64,000 nucleotides of DNA from an uncultured Spirochaetia bacterium (GTDB taxonomy: Bacteria > Spirochaetota > Spirochaetia > SZUA-6 > Bin103), in NCBI GenBank assembly GCA_958296075.1, contig CATQHW010000001.1, positions 558,001-622,000 of the forward strand, written 5' to 3'. Under the pieces are notes generated by a model. The model was given only the letters and a program-made list of their open reading frames with translations, was not told where the DNA came from and did not search any database. This document shows, piece by piece, positions 24,748-33,491 of the stretch. The position numbers were made by a program, and so were the translations under genes. Position 1 is the stretch's first letter. Every line of letters starts with the position of its first letter.

Positions 24748-25000
24748 ATGCTCGTGCAGGCGATGCTCGACAGCCTCCACCGCTTCGTCATCCCGGCCGT
24801 CGCCGGTCCCGACAGGCTCGTGCCACTGGCCGCGCTGGAGACCCGGCGCGAAGGCGTCGGCTCTGCACGCGGCGGCCGATCGCGGACGGCTCCGCGCCAT
24901 GCGAGGAGCTGACGGTCGGTGGCGCAGCTCCCGCAGATGGGTCGAGGAGTACTTGGCAAGCCGTCATCGCCGCGGCGAGACGACAACGGGCCCCGCTGAA
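24748..25000 (+). pseudogene. Remnant of a small helix-turn-helix (excisionase/antitoxin-like) gene
   Basis: ATG 24748, with CGGAGAG immediately before it, opens a frame reading MLVQAMLDSLHRFVIPAV, then DRLVPLAALETRREGV. At about 24862 the sense passes to the neighbouring frame: SALHAAADRGRLRAMRGADG, RWRSSRRWVEEYLASRHRR. Together this looks like a short winged-helix protein in which the recognition helix (SALHAAADRGRL) is followed by a wing (GADGRWRSSRRWVEEYL). One inserted or deleted base would join the halves. The second frame then lacks a natural stop and runs into the next gene. Assignment is tentative. It lies in a 600-bp stretch with no other gene. Confidence 0.4.
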
Positions 25001-25130
25001 TCGCCGGAGCGGACGTGCGGCGCGGCGCGACCCTCATCGCCCGAGCATCGCTCCTCCGCCCATGGTACCATGGCGGAAACCGCGGTGCCGGGCCCGGTCG
25101 GACCGACGGGCGGCACCCGAAGGAGATCGC

Positions 25131-26573
25131 GTGGCCGACAATATCCTGACGGCCGGCACCGCCCGGATCGACATCACCCCGCCGCTCGGCTTCCGCATGC
25201 AGGGGGCGATGCGCCGCATCGAAGGCGCGGTGGGGGTCGAGCAGCCCCTGACCGCGACCGCCCTGGCGCTGGCCGACCAACACCGCAAGCTCGTCATCCT
25301 GGACTGCGACCTGATCGGATTCGACCTGCCGCTGGCGCAGACGATTCGCCGGCAGATCGCCGACCGCGTGGGCACGACCACCACGCAGGTCACCTTGGGC
25401 TGCACCCACACCCATAACGGCCCCTGTACGGCGCGCCGTACCCTGGGCGGCCCGCATCACGTGGCGCCGCGCGCCGGCGAGATCGAAGCGCTCGATCACT
25501 ACATCGAAGTGCTGGTGCAGCAGCTCGTCGGCGTCAGCGCCATGGCCGACGGCGCCCGGCAGCCGGCGCGGGCGGGAGCCGGTCACGGCCGCGCCGCGGT
25601 GGCGGTCAACCGCGAGGAGGCGGTCTCCGGCGGCCGGGTCCTGGTCGGCCGCAACCCGGACGGCGCCAGCGACCACGACGTGGATGTGCTACGCGTGGAC
25701 GATCCGGCCGGCAACCCGATCGCCGCGATCGTCGGCTACGCCGCCCACCCGGTGGTGATGGGCTTCCAGACCTACGACCTGAGCCCGGACTTTCCGGGCG
25801 TGGTGCGGCGCATCGTCGAAGGAGCGACCGGCGCCACCTGCCTCTACCTGACCGGCGCCGCCGGCAACCAGGCGTGCTGGTCGTTCCTGCAGGGCGACTG
25901 GGGCGAGAAAGAACGGACCGGCGGTCAGGTGGCCGGCGCCGCGCTGCAGGCGTTCTACGCGATCGAGACACGACCGCACCGCGAGGTGCGCGAGGAGGGC
26001 CGATCGATCTCCGCGGTGGCGCTGTATCGCAAGGAGTTCGAGGACGGCCCCACGCACCGGATCCTGCGCAGCGCCGAGCGGACCGGGACCGTCGCGCTGC
26101 AGCCGCTGCCGTCGCTCGCCGAAGCGGAGCGGCAGGTCGCCGCCGCGGAGGAGACGCTGCGGCGGCTGCGCGGCGAGGACGCGTCGACCGTGCTGACCGC
26201 TCCGCAGGAGATCGAGGTCTGCTGGGCCCATACCGTCCTGGATCGGGCGCGCGCGGGCGACACGCGGTGCTCGGTCGACTACGACCTGATCGGTCACCGC
26301 CTGGACGACTTCGTGCTGCTCGGCATGCAGGGCGAGCCGTTCGTGGAGATCGGCCTGGGAGCCAAGCGGCGCTCCAAGGCCGCGCACACCATGTTCGCCG
26401 GCTACGTCAACGGCGTGCTCGGCTACGTGCCGACCGCGCAGACGGTGCGCCAGGGTGGAATGTCGGTCTCGTCGGCGGTGCGGACGTACGACCTGCCGGC
26501 TGCGCCGGCCGAGGACGCGGTCGACACCCTGGTGGCCGAGTTCGGCGAGCTGCTGGCGGACCTGGGCCTGTGA
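25131..26573 (+). CDS. Neutral/alkaline ceramidase-like protein (first of two)
   Basis: A 480-residue protein. The GTG start at 25131 is fixed by AAGGAGA at 25120-25126. The opening LTAGTARIDITPPLGFRMQG and the metal-site motif LGCTHTHNGP (His93, His95) are typical of the ceramidase-like N-terminal domain, as are YAAHPVVMG and CLYLTGAAGNQ. There is no signal peptide, and the C-terminal domain of true neutral ceramidases is reduced, so a cytoplasmic amidase or hydrolase acting on a modified sugar is as likely as ceramidase activity. It is the first gene of the cluster that runs to 34490, and its stop overlaps the SDR start. A paralog of exactly the same gene length lies at 42980-44422. Confidence 0.85.
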   Translation: MADNILTAGTARIDITPPLGFRMQGAMRRIEGAVGVEQPLTATALALADQHRKLVILDCDLIGFDLPLAQTIRRQIADRVGTTTTQVTLGCTHTHNGPCTARRTLGGPHHVAPRAGEIEALDHYIEVLVQQLVGVSAMADGARQPARAGAGHGRAAVAVNREEAVSGGRVLVGRNPDGASDHDVDVLRVDDPAGNPIAAIVGYAAHPVVMGFQTYDLSPDFPGVVRRIVEGATGATCLYLTGAAGNQACWSFLQGDWGEKERTGGQVAGAALQAFYAIETRPHREVREEGRSISAVALYRKEFEDGPTHRILRSAERTGTVALQPLPSLAEAERQVAAAEETLRRLRGEDASTVLTAPQEIEVCWAHTVLDRARAGDTRCSVDYDLIGHRLDDFVLLGMQGEPFVEIGLGAKRRSKAAHTMFAGYVNGVLGYVPTAQTVRQGGMSVSSAVRTYDLPAAPAEDAVDTLVAEFGELLADLGL

Positions 26574-27367
26574 CTGGCGGCCGAACACCCCGCCGGGCGC
26601 TGATCACGGGCGGCGCCAACGGCTTCGGGCTGGCGACCGCGGCGGCGCTGCTGGCGCGCGGCGACCGGGTGACGATCGCCGACATCGACCGCCGGCAGCT
26701 CGACGCGGCGCGCGGCACACTCCCGGACGCGGGGCTGCACGCCATGGAGGTGGACGTCACGCGTCCGTCCTCGGTTCGGCAGGCGGTGCAGGCGAGCGCG
26801 GCCGCCCACGGCGGCCTCGACTGTCTGGTCAACTGCGCCGGCGTCATCCACCTGGCGCCGTTGGCGGAGATCGCCGAGGAGGATTGGGACCGCACCATCG
26901 ACGTCGACCTGAAGGGCGCGTTCCTGTGCTCGCAGGCGGCCGCGCCGCACCTGACCGAGAGCGGCCGGGGCCGGATCGTCAACATCGGCTCGGACGCGTC
27001 GCGGGTCGGCTTCCCGATGATCCCCCACTACTGCGCGGCCAAGCACGGCGTGATCGGGCTGACCCGCGCGCTGGCCGGCGAGCTGGCGCCCGGCCGGGTC
27101 ACCGTGAACTGCGTGTGTCCGGTCGGCGTGCCTACCACCAGCATGGGGCGGCAGGTGCTGCGCTGGAAGGTGGAGACGACCGGCGCCCCGCCGGAGGAGA
27201 TCCGCGCCGCCACCGCCGCCGCCATCCCGCTCGGCCGCAACCCCGCCGAGACCGACGTGGTCGCCGCCATCCTGTTCTTCCTCAGCGACCAGGCGGCGTT
27301 CCTGACCGGATCGGCTCTCGACGTCGACGGCGGCATGATGAGCACGATCCCGGTGCCGGGCACGTGA
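26570..27367 (+). CDS. SDR family oxidoreductase
   Basis: A 265-residue classical short-chain dehydrogenase starting at a GTG that overlaps the previous stop (GTGA). The cofactor motif is TGGANGFG at 13-20, NCAG-type sequence is VNCAGVIHL at 88-96, and the catalytic residues are Ser141, Tyr154 and Lys158 (YCAAK). ADIDRRQL after strand 2 suggests NAD(H). The C-terminus LTGSALDVDGGMMSTIP is typical. As second gene of a sugar-type catabolic cluster it probably oxidises a hydroxyl of the cluster's substrate. Confidence 0.92.
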   Translation: MTGGRTPRRALITGGANGFGLATAAALLARGDRVTIADIDRRQLDAARGTLPDAGLHAMEVDVTRPSSVRQAVQASAAAHGGLDCLVNCAGVIHLAPLAEIAEEDWDRTIDVDLKGAFLCSQAAAPHLTESGRGRIVNIGSDASRVGFPMIPHYCAAKHGVIGLTRALAGELAPGRVTVNCVCPVGVPTTSMGRQVLRWKVETTGAPPEEIRAATAAAIPLGRNPAETDVVAAILFFLSDQAAFLTGSALDVDGGMMSTIPVPGT

Positions 27368-28236
27368 CCGGCGCGACGATGGAACCGGCGGGCTCCGCGC
27401 CAGCGCAATCGACGGAGGACCTGCAGCTCCTGGAGTACCTGTTCGATCTGAACGGCTACCTGGTCGTCCCGGACGTGCTGAACGCGGCGGAGGCGGCGGC
27501 GCTCGACCGGGCGATCGACCGGCGCCTGCCGGAGGAGGGAGAGGACCTGAACGGGAAGATGATCCGGTTCGGCGCCGCCCCGCCGGGCTCCGGGTTCCTC
27601 GATTGGGGCGAGCCATTCTGCGACCTGCTCACCCATCCCCGCATCATGCCGATCCTGCGCTTCCGCCTCGGCGACTGCTTTCGTCTGGACCGCATCTACG
27701 GAATCCGCATGCGGCAGGGGATGTCGGGCGGTGTGTTGCACGCCGACTACGGCGCCTCCTCGCCCACCGCCGGAGCCGCGCCGGGCGCCTGGTATCCGTT
27801 TCGCGACAACCGGATACTGGAGGGTTTCGTGGTCGTCACCTTCAATCTTGCCGACACCGGACCGGAGTACGGCGGATTCTGCTGCATCCCCGGCAGTCAC
27901 AAGAGCCACTACCGGCTGCCGCGGCAGATCGCCGAGCGCCCGGAGCGCTCTCCGTTCGTGGTCGTGCCGGAGGTGCCGGCCGGCTCGGCGATCCTGTTCA
28001 GCGAAGCGCTGACGCACGGCACGACCGCGTGGCGGGGCTCCCACGAACGCCGCTCCCTGCTGTACAAATACTCCGTGTCGCACGTCGCCTGGACCGCCGA
28101 GCGCGTGGCGCCGCCGGCGTCCGCCGCGCTGACCGAGCGCCGGCGGATCCTGTTCCGGGCGCCGGCCGACCCGCACCGCCACTTCCCGTCGCTGTTCGAT
28201 GAGACCGCCGGCCCCCTCGAGCCCGGCTACCGCTGA
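27364..28236 (+). CDS. Phytanoyl-CoA dioxygenase (PhyH) family protein
   Basis: A 290-residue Fe(II)/2-oxoglutarate oxygenase. Metal ligands are His126 and Asp128 in GVLHADYGAS and His218 in EALTHGTTAW, with Arg230 (HERRSLLY) for 2-oxoglutarate. GTG 27364 overlaps the SDR stop in the same GTGA fashion seen throughout the cluster; ATG 27379 is an alternative five codons on. Clear motifs such as CCIPGSHKSH make the family certain. Substrate is unknown; the company it keeps suggests a sugar- or amide-derived compound rather than phytanoyl-CoA. Confidence 0.9.
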   Translation: MTGATMEPAGSAPAQSTEDLQLLEYLFDLNGYLVVPDVLNAAEAAALDRAIDRRLPEEGEDLNGKMIRFGAAPPGSGFLDWGEPFCDLLTHPRIMPILRFRLGDCFRLDRIYGIRMRQGMSGGVLHADYGASSPTAGAAPGAWYPFRDNRILEGFVVVTFNLADTGPEYGGFCCIPGSHKSHYRLPRQIAERPERSPFVVVPEVPAGSAILFSEALTHGTTAWRGSHERRSLLYKYSVSHVAWTAERVAPPASAALTERRRILFRAPADPHRHFPSLFDETAGPLEPGYR

Positions 28237-28242
28237 ACGGCG

Positions 28243-29007
28243 ATGCAGTCCGACCCGCGCGTCCCCGGCCGCACGCCCGATATCGAGCGCCCGCCGCGGG
28301 CGCTCATCGAGCGCTTCGCCGGCGTGTCGAGCGCGACCGCCGCCGGCGACCTGAACGAGATGGGGATCCGCGACCCCTACCTCCTGGGACCGGCGCCGCG
28401 CACGCCCGGCGCCTGCATCGTAGGCCCCGCGCTGACGCTGCAGTTCATGCCCAAACGCGAGGACCAGTACGCCCGCGGCGCCTACGACGATCCCGAGCAG
28501 CAGTTGCACCGCCACTGCCTGTACCACACGCAACCGGGCGACGTAGTGGTGGTGGACGCCCGCGGTGACCTGCAGAGCGGCGTGTTCGGCGAGATGATGT
28601 TCACCTACTTCAAGGGACGGGGCGGTATCGGCGCGGTGATCGACGGCTGCATCCGCGATTTTCCCATCGCGCGTACCCTCGGTCTGGGCCTGTGGCTGCG
28701 CGGCACGACTCCGAACTACCATACCCAGACCAACATCACCCCGTTCGCGGTCAACGTGCCGATCGCCTGCGGCAACGCGCTGGTGATGCCGGGCGACCTG
28801 ATCGTAGCGGACGACGACGGTGCGGTGGTGGTTCCGATCGGGATGGCCCAGGAGCTGGCCGAGCGCGCCTCCGAACATGCCGAGTGGGAGGACTTCAGCC
28901 GCGAGCGGCTCGGCGAAGGCGGCGACCTGCGCCGCTACTACCCCCTTGACGATGCGGCGCGCGCCGAGTACGAGGCGTGGAAGGCGCGCCGGGCACAGGA
29001 TCCCTGA
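28243..29007 (+). CDS. RraA-like / HMG-aldolase family protein
   Basis: A 254-residue protein of the RraA/4-hydroxy-4-methyl-2-oxoglutarate aldolase fold. The signature GAVIDGCIRD at 130-139 (with Asp and Arg for metal and substrate) and the preceding VVVDARGDLQSGVFGEMM are diagnostic. The C-terminal extension (FSRERLGEGGDLRRYYPL) is longer than in RNase E regulator RraA, so an aldolase, decarboxylase or demethylmenaquinone-methyltransferase-like naming in databases should not be trusted. It starts 6 nt after the PhyH stop and belongs to the same operon. Confidence 0.88.
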   Translation: MQSDPRVPGRTPDIERPPRALIERFAGVSSATAAGDLNEMGIRDPYLLGPAPRTPGACIVGPALTLQFMPKREDQYARGAYDDPEQQLHRHCLYHTQPGDVVVVDARGDLQSGVFGEMMFTYFKGRGGIGAVIDGCIRDFPIARTLGLGLWLRGTTPNYHTQTNITPFAVNVPIACGNALVMPGDLIVADDDGAVVVPIGMAQELAERASEHAEWEDFSRERLGEGGDLRRYYPLDDAARAEYEAWKARRAQDP

Positions 29008-29029
29008 CCGCTACGGCACCCCTGACCGC

Positions 29030-29203
29030 TCCAGGCGCTGGGCCGGCGGGGATATCGACATCCGCACGCTCATGGAGAGCACGGAGGTCTTGCAGACGCT
29101 GAAGTTCGCGCTTATCGTGGTGGCCAGCGTGCCGTTGATGGTCCTCTATCCGTTCCAGAAGCACTTCGCCAAGGGCGTGATGATCGGCTCCATCAAGGGA
29201 TAG
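29030..29203 (+). pseudogene. C-terminal remnant of a carbohydrate ABC permease
   Basis: The frame reads IDIRTLMESTEVLQTLKF, then ALIVVASVPLMVLYPFQ, and ends KHFAKGVMIGSIKG, the characteristic last 50 residues of a MalG-class permease. An ATG at 29072 would allow a 43-residue peptide with one helix. No upstream part, no binding protein and no other permease are present, so a sugar importer that once sat in this cluster has been deleted. Confidence 0.65.
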
Positions 29204-29221
29204 CAGGATGAGGCTGACGCG

Positions 29222-31117
29222 ATGCCGGTGACGCTGCCGGGCCGGACCGTCACGGTCGCGATCGACGACGCGCTGCGGCTTACGGTGTCGGCGCGCGACG
29301 GCGAACCGTTGTGGGAGAGCTCGCCGAGCCGGCCTCCGGCGGTCTGGGTCGGCGACGGATGCGGCGCACCTCGCCGCCTCGACCTGGCCGAGGCTCGGGA
29401 GCGATCGGTGCGTCCCTTCGCCGACGGGCGCTACCGCGGTCGGCGACTCACCCTCTCCGGCTACGCCGGCGCCGACCTGACGCTCGACCTGTGCGTCGCG
29501 ATCGACGCCGGCGATGACGAACTCCTGGTCCGGATCGAGCAGGTCGCCGGCGAGCACGCCGTGCAGCGCGTGGAGCATTTGTACCGCTTCGAGCGTCCGG
29601 CCGCGCAGGGCGGCTATCTGGTGCTGCCGCACGGCTCCGGCTATCTGGTCCCCGCCGACTGCCCGGACGCGCTGCCTGGACGAGGGCCGGAGCCGATCCA
29701 GATCGGCGGTAGCTGGTCGCTGCCGATGTTCGGCCTGACCCGCGACGGCGCGGCGCTCTGCGCCACGGTCGACACCTGGTGGGACGCCGAGGTCCGCGCG
29801 CACCACCTGCCGGGCGACCGCTCCATCCTGGACTTTTCCTGGGCGGATGCGCTGGGCGCCCTCGCCTATCCCCGGCGGCTCCTCATCCACTTCGCCCGCG
29901 ACCTGGACTACGTGGCGATGGCCAAGCGTTACCGCGCCGTAGCGCGAGAACAAGGGCTGCTGCGAACGTTGCAGGAAAAGGCGGTCGAGTCACCCCGGAT
30001 ACGGGAGTACGCGGACAACGTCCTGTTTCGCTGGACCGAATGGAACGGAGCGGACAGCGAGCGGTTACTCGGCGACCTCCGCCGGCTGCGGAAGCTGGGC
30101 ATCGGCGTCAACCTGTTCTATCCCAAGTGGGGCGGGCCGCACGGGCGGCCCCCGATCCAGAACCATCAGGCATTCCTGGTCGACGAGCCCGGCGACGGCG
30201 GATGGGCGCCGCTGGTCGACTTCGCGGATCGCGCGCGCGAGCTGGGCTGCGTCACGCAGGGATTCATCCGCCCGTGCGAGCAGAGCCCCGGCGTGACCGG
30301 CTATGACGAGTCGTTCTGGGCGCAAGGCCCGGACGGCACTCGCCTCGGTCACCTCAGCACCCATGCAGCGCTCGACATCACCTCGGCGGCGCTGGACGGC
30401 ATGGAAGCGCGCGGCCTCCGCTTCGACGCGCTCTACTTCGACGGCTACGCGGCGGCGAACATCCCGCCACGCAACTTCTCACCCGCCCATCCGGTGGCGC
30501 GCCGGCAGGTCTTCGAGCACCAGCAGGCCTGCTTCGCTGAGACGCGCAGGCGAGGGATCATCCCGGCTGGCGAGTTGCGCCAGTTCTGGGCCATCCCGCA
30601 CTGCGACCACTTTTTCTTCACCGACTGGAGCGGCCACCGGCTGAGCGCCCGCGCCGACGGCCAGGATGCCGAACACCGCCCGGTAGGCGAGCCGATCCCG
30701 CTGTGCCAACTCGTCTTCCACGACTGTTGCATGTGCGGCTTCTCCGGCGATCCGGGGCAGGGGCCGCGCTACGACTGGTTCCCGAGCCGCCCGCATCGAC
30801 TCTACGAGCTGCTGTACGGCGCGGCGCCGTCCTACAACTGGCTCCTGTCGCCGCGCGACGGGTACCCGGTGCCGATCGACTGGCAGAGTGGCCGCACGGC
30901 GCGCGCGCTTCACTGGTTGCGCACCTGGAGCGCGTTCTATCGTTCGATCGCCATGTCGGAGATGACCGACCATCGACTGCTCTCGCCGGACGGCGCGCTG
31001 CAGCGCACCGAGTTCGCCTGCGGCATCGCCGCGGAGTTCGACCTGCCCGGCGAACGCTACCGGATCCTCGGATCGCCCGACTTCGACGGCGCTTGGCAGC
31101 GCCCGATATCGCCATGA
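29222..31117 (+). CDS. Putative GH101-like TIM-barrel glycosidase
   Basis: A 631-residue protein with no signal peptide. Residues 1-230 form a beta-sandwich (VTVAIDDALRLTVSARDGE...), followed by a TIM barrel. Barrel segments recall endo-alpha-N-acetylgalactosaminidase-like (GH101/DUF6259-type) enzymes: IGVNLFYPKWGG, LRFDALYFDGYAAANIPP with a candidate nucleophile Asp, RRGIIPAGELRQFW with a candidate acid/base Glu, and HDCCMCGFSGDPGQG. ATG 29222 follows GGATGAGG. It is likely to split a glycoside taken up by the cell. Its stop overlaps a 12-codon relay ORF that leads into the next gene. Confidence 0.7.
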   Translation: MPVTLPGRTVTVAIDDALRLTVSARDGEPLWESSPSRPPAVWVGDGCGAPRRLDLAEARERSVRPFADGRYRGRRLTLSGYAGADLTLDLCVAIDAGDDELLVRIEQVAGEHAVQRVEHLYRFERPAAQGGYLVLPHGSGYLVPADCPDALPGRGPEPIQIGGSWSLPMFGLTRDGAALCATVDTWWDAEVRAHHLPGDRSILDFSWADALGALAYPRRLLIHFARDLDYVAMAKRYRAVAREQGLLRTLQEKAVESPRIREYADNVLFRWTEWNGADSERLLGDLRRLRKLGIGVNLFYPKWGGPHGRPPIQNHQAFLVDEPGDGGWAPLVDFADRARELGCVTQGFIRPCEQSPGVTGYDESFWAQGPDGTRLGHLSTHAALDITSAALDGMEARGLRFDALYFDGYAAANIPPRNFSPAHPVARRQVFEHQQACFAETRRRGIIPAGELRQFWAIPHCDHFFFTDWSGHRLSARADGQDAEHRPVGEPIPLCQLVFHDCCMCGFSGDPGQGPRYDWFPSRPHRLYELLYGAAPSYNWLLSPRDGYPVPIDWQSGRTARALHWLRTWSAFYRSIAMSEMTDHRLLSPDGALQRTEFACGIAAEFDLPGERYRILGSPDFDGAWQRPISP

Positions 31118-31152
31118 AACCCAGTATCGCCGTGAACCCGGTATCGCCATGA
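31114..31152 (+). other. 12-codon relay ORF made by triplication of a start-site motif
   Basis: TATCGCCATGAA at 31107, TATCGCCGTGAA at 31125 and TATCGCCATGAA at 31142 are three near-identical copies spaced 17-18 bp. The first ATG (31114) overlaps the stop of the glycosidase gene, reads MKPSIAVNPVSP, and stops at TGA 31150-31152, which overlaps the ATG of the enolase-superfamily gene at 31149. A ribosome could pass from gene to gene through two ATGA junctions. The peptide itself is probably unimportant. Confidence 0.5.
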
Positions 31153-32267
31153 AGATCATCGACGTGCGCATCCACCAAGTGATCGTGCCGATGCGGCCGG
31201 GCGTCGTGCACTCGGAGGGAGTCGAGGACAAGCTCTGCGCGCCCGACCCGGTGACCGGGCGGTCGCTCAACTTCTGGGAGTTCCCCAAGTGGATCATCGA
31301 GGTCGAAGCCGACAACGGCCTGATCGGGCTGGGTGAACCGCGGCGCGGCGACCTGTACGGCCCGCTGCGCGAGCACGCCGACCTGATCATCGGCAAGGAG
31401 CTGATCGACCTGCCGGTCGGCAACCTGCCGCTGCCGCACGCCGACGACTACGAGTCGTACATCATTTACGAAGCGTACGAGATGGCGTGGCTGGACCTGC
31501 TCGGCAAGCATCTCGGCGTGCCGGTCCACCACCTGTTGGGCGGCAAGAAGATCGACCGCGTACCGGTCGACTTCTGGATGGGCCGCGGCACCCCGGAGGA
31601 CACCGCCGCGCGGGCGCGGACGGGGCTCGATCTGGGCTTCCGGGGCATGAAGATGAAGTGCGCGCTTGGCGACCCGATCGCGGAGCGGGTCGCGGCGGTG
31701 CGCGAGGTGGCCCCGCACTTCCCGATCGTGCTCGACCCCAACGAACGGTTCTTCCATCCGCAGGGCACGCGCGACGTGTCGCGGTCGCTCGACGGCCTGG
31801 ACCGCGTGACCTTCGAGAGCCCGATGCCGCAGGACCGCCTGGACTGGTACGTGGAGGTGCGCGGCACCATACCGCAGCCGGTGGCGCTCCACCTGACCTC
31901 GATCACCGACCTGTTGCCGGCGGTGCGCGCGGAGGCGGCCGACTGCTACAACCTGCTCGGCCCGCTCAAGGAGTTTGTCGAGTGGGCGACCCTTACGCGC
32001 ACGTGCGGCCTGCCTGCGTGGCGCGGCACCGGGGTCGATCTGGGCGTGCGCGACATGTCGAGCGTGCACGCCGCGGCGGCGGCCGGCTGTGAGCTGCCGT
32101 GCGACATCATCGGCAACCTGCTGCGCGAGGACGACCTGATCGTCGATCCCATCCCGTTCGAGGACGGCCTGCTGGTCGTGCCGGACGCGCCCGGCCTGGG
32201 GGTGGAGCTGGACCGGGACGCGCTGGCCCGTTACGGCGTGCCGATCGACGGAGCCGCGCGGCCATGA
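31149..32267 (+). CDS. Mandelate racemase/muconate-lactonizing (enolase superfamily) enzyme
   Basis: A 372-residue protein with the capping domain (IDVRIHQVIVPM...EVEADNGLIGLGE) and barrel. The KxK acid/base pair is Lys168/Lys170 in RGMKMKCALG, and the metal ligands begin at Asp197 in VLDPNERF with a Glu in TFESPMPQDR. The extra DDLIVDPIPFEDGLLVVPD near the end is typical of acid-sugar dehydratase branches. It is preceded by the relay ORF and its stop overlaps the next ATG, so it is tightly coupled with the genes around it. Likely a dehydratase or epimerase on a sugar acid. Confidence 0.88.
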   Translation: MKIIDVRIHQVIVPMRPGVVHSEGVEDKLCAPDPVTGRSLNFWEFPKWIIEVEADNGLIGLGEPRRGDLYGPLREHADLIIGKELIDLPVGNLPLPHADDYESYIIYEAYEMAWLDLLGKHLGVPVHHLLGGKKIDRVPVDFWMGRGTPEDTAARARTGLDLGFRGMKMKCALGDPIAERVAAVREVAPHFPIVLDPNERFFHPQGTRDVSRSLDGLDRVTFESPMPQDRLDWYVEVRGTIPQPVALHLTSITDLLPAVRAEAADCYNLLGPLKEFVEWATLTRTCGLPAWRGTGVDLGVRDMSSVHAAAAAGCELPCDIIGNLLREDDLIVDPIPFEDGLLVVPDAPGLGVELDRDALARYGVPIDGAARP

Positions 32268-33472
32268 ACACCGTCATGAACTCGAGTAGCCTGCGCGAAG
32301 CGTACCTGTTCTGCTATCCCTGGGACTTCGTCGACGAAGGGGTCGACCGGCTCGCCGGCCGAGCGCGCGACCTGGGCGTCACGCACCTGGCGGTTGCCAG
32401 CCTCTACCACGCCGGCTTCTTCTTCTATCCGCACAACCCGCGGCGCAAGGTCCACATGCTCGAAGACGGGGTCGCCTACTACCACCCCGATCCGCAGCGC
32501 TACCCCGAGCGCCTGGCCCCCCAGGTAGCCGCCGTCAGCCGCGATCGCGACCTGTTCGGCGACATCTGCGACGCGGCGACGCGCGCCGGCCTGCGGATGT
32601 GCTCGTGGACCGTGCTGCTGCACAACTCGCGTATCGGCTTGGCCCACCCGGAGTTGACCATCCACAACGCGTACGGCGACAGCTACCCGCACGCGCTCAG
32701 CCCCGGCCACCCGACCGCGGCGGGGTTCGCGCGCGGCGTGATCGGCGACTTGGCATCGCGGTATCCGCTCGACACCATCATGCTGGAAGCGGCCGATTAC
32801 CGCTCCCGCGCGCACGGCGGCTCCTGGGTCGGCGGCCATCACCACGAACGGCAGGGGACGCACCTGCGCGAGTTGGAGAACGTCCTGCTCGACCTGTCCT
32901 TCAACCCGGCCGACGTGGCCGGCGCCGGGCGAGCCGGGATCGACGCGCAGGCGCTGCGGGCGGCGGCGCGCGGGCACCTGGACGCGTACCTGGCGGCAGC
33001 GCCCGACGTGCCGTCCGATCTGCCCGATTCCGTGGAGGCGTTCCGCCGCCTGCATCCGGCCCTGGGAGACTACGAGCGTTCGCTGGCGGGGAACGAAGCG
33101 CGGCTCCTGCAGGAATTGAGGCAGGTTGCCGAGCCGCACGGCGTGCGCCTGATGGGGCCGGCCGATCCGGCGATCGATCTGGTGATGGGCGGCGCGTACG
33201 GCCAGCCGCCGGACCGGACGGCGGCGATCGCCCGCGACGCGCGCGCGGGACTCGGCGACGAACAGGAGCTGATCATGCTGCTCCGCATGGGCTTCTATGG
33301 CGGCTCGCAGTACGGCGCCCCGATCGTGACCGAGCAGGCGATGATCGACCGCGTACGCGCCGTCGCCGATGCCGGCGCGCACGCGGTCGGCTTCTACAAC
33401 TACGCCGAGGCGCCGGCTCGCTGCGTCGACTGGATCGCGCCCGCGTTGCGCGCCGCCGGCTTGGCGGGTTGA
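32264..33472 (+). CDS. Putative TIM-barrel carbohydrate-active protein
   Basis: A 402-residue soluble protein starting at the ATG overlapping the enolase-superfamily stop. Features: EAYLFCYPWDFVDEGVDRL, THLAVASLYHAGFFFYPHN, a strand CSWTVLLHNSRIG, MLEAADYRSRAHGG and a late VGFYNYAEAP. This succession of strand-acid-aromatic motifs fits a TIM-barrel glycosidase-like fold in which AADY and FYNYAEAP sit at barrel ends. I do not recognise a characterised family. Being embedded between a dehydratase and an aldo/keto reductase, it probably hydrolyses or isomerises the pathway substrate. Confidence 0.65.
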   Translation: MNTVMNSSSLREAYLFCYPWDFVDEGVDRLAGRARDLGVTHLAVASLYHAGFFFYPHNPRRKVHMLEDGVAYYHPDPQRYPERLAPQVAAVSRDRDLFGDICDAATRAGLRMCSWTVLLHNSRIGLAHPELTIHNAYGDSYPHALSPGHPTAAGFARGVIGDLASRYPLDTIMLEAADYRSRAHGGSWVGGHHHERQGTHLRELENVLLDLSFNPADVAGAGRAGIDAQALRAAARGHLDAYLAAAPDVPSDLPDSVEAFRRLHPALGDYERSLAGNEARLLQELRQVAEPHGVRLMGPADPAIDLVMGGAYGQPPDRTAAIARDARAGLGDEQELIMLLRMGFYGGSQYGAPIVTEQAMIDRVRAVADAGAHAVGFYNYAEAPARCVDWIAPALRAAGLAG

Positions 33473-33491
33473 CCGGCAGGAAAGGCGCGCC

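Noticed and set aside
27028..28878. A 616-codon minus-strand frame in the catabolic cluster.
   Set aside because: Antisense shadow of the SDR, PhyH and RraA-like genes, which show catalytic motifs in order.
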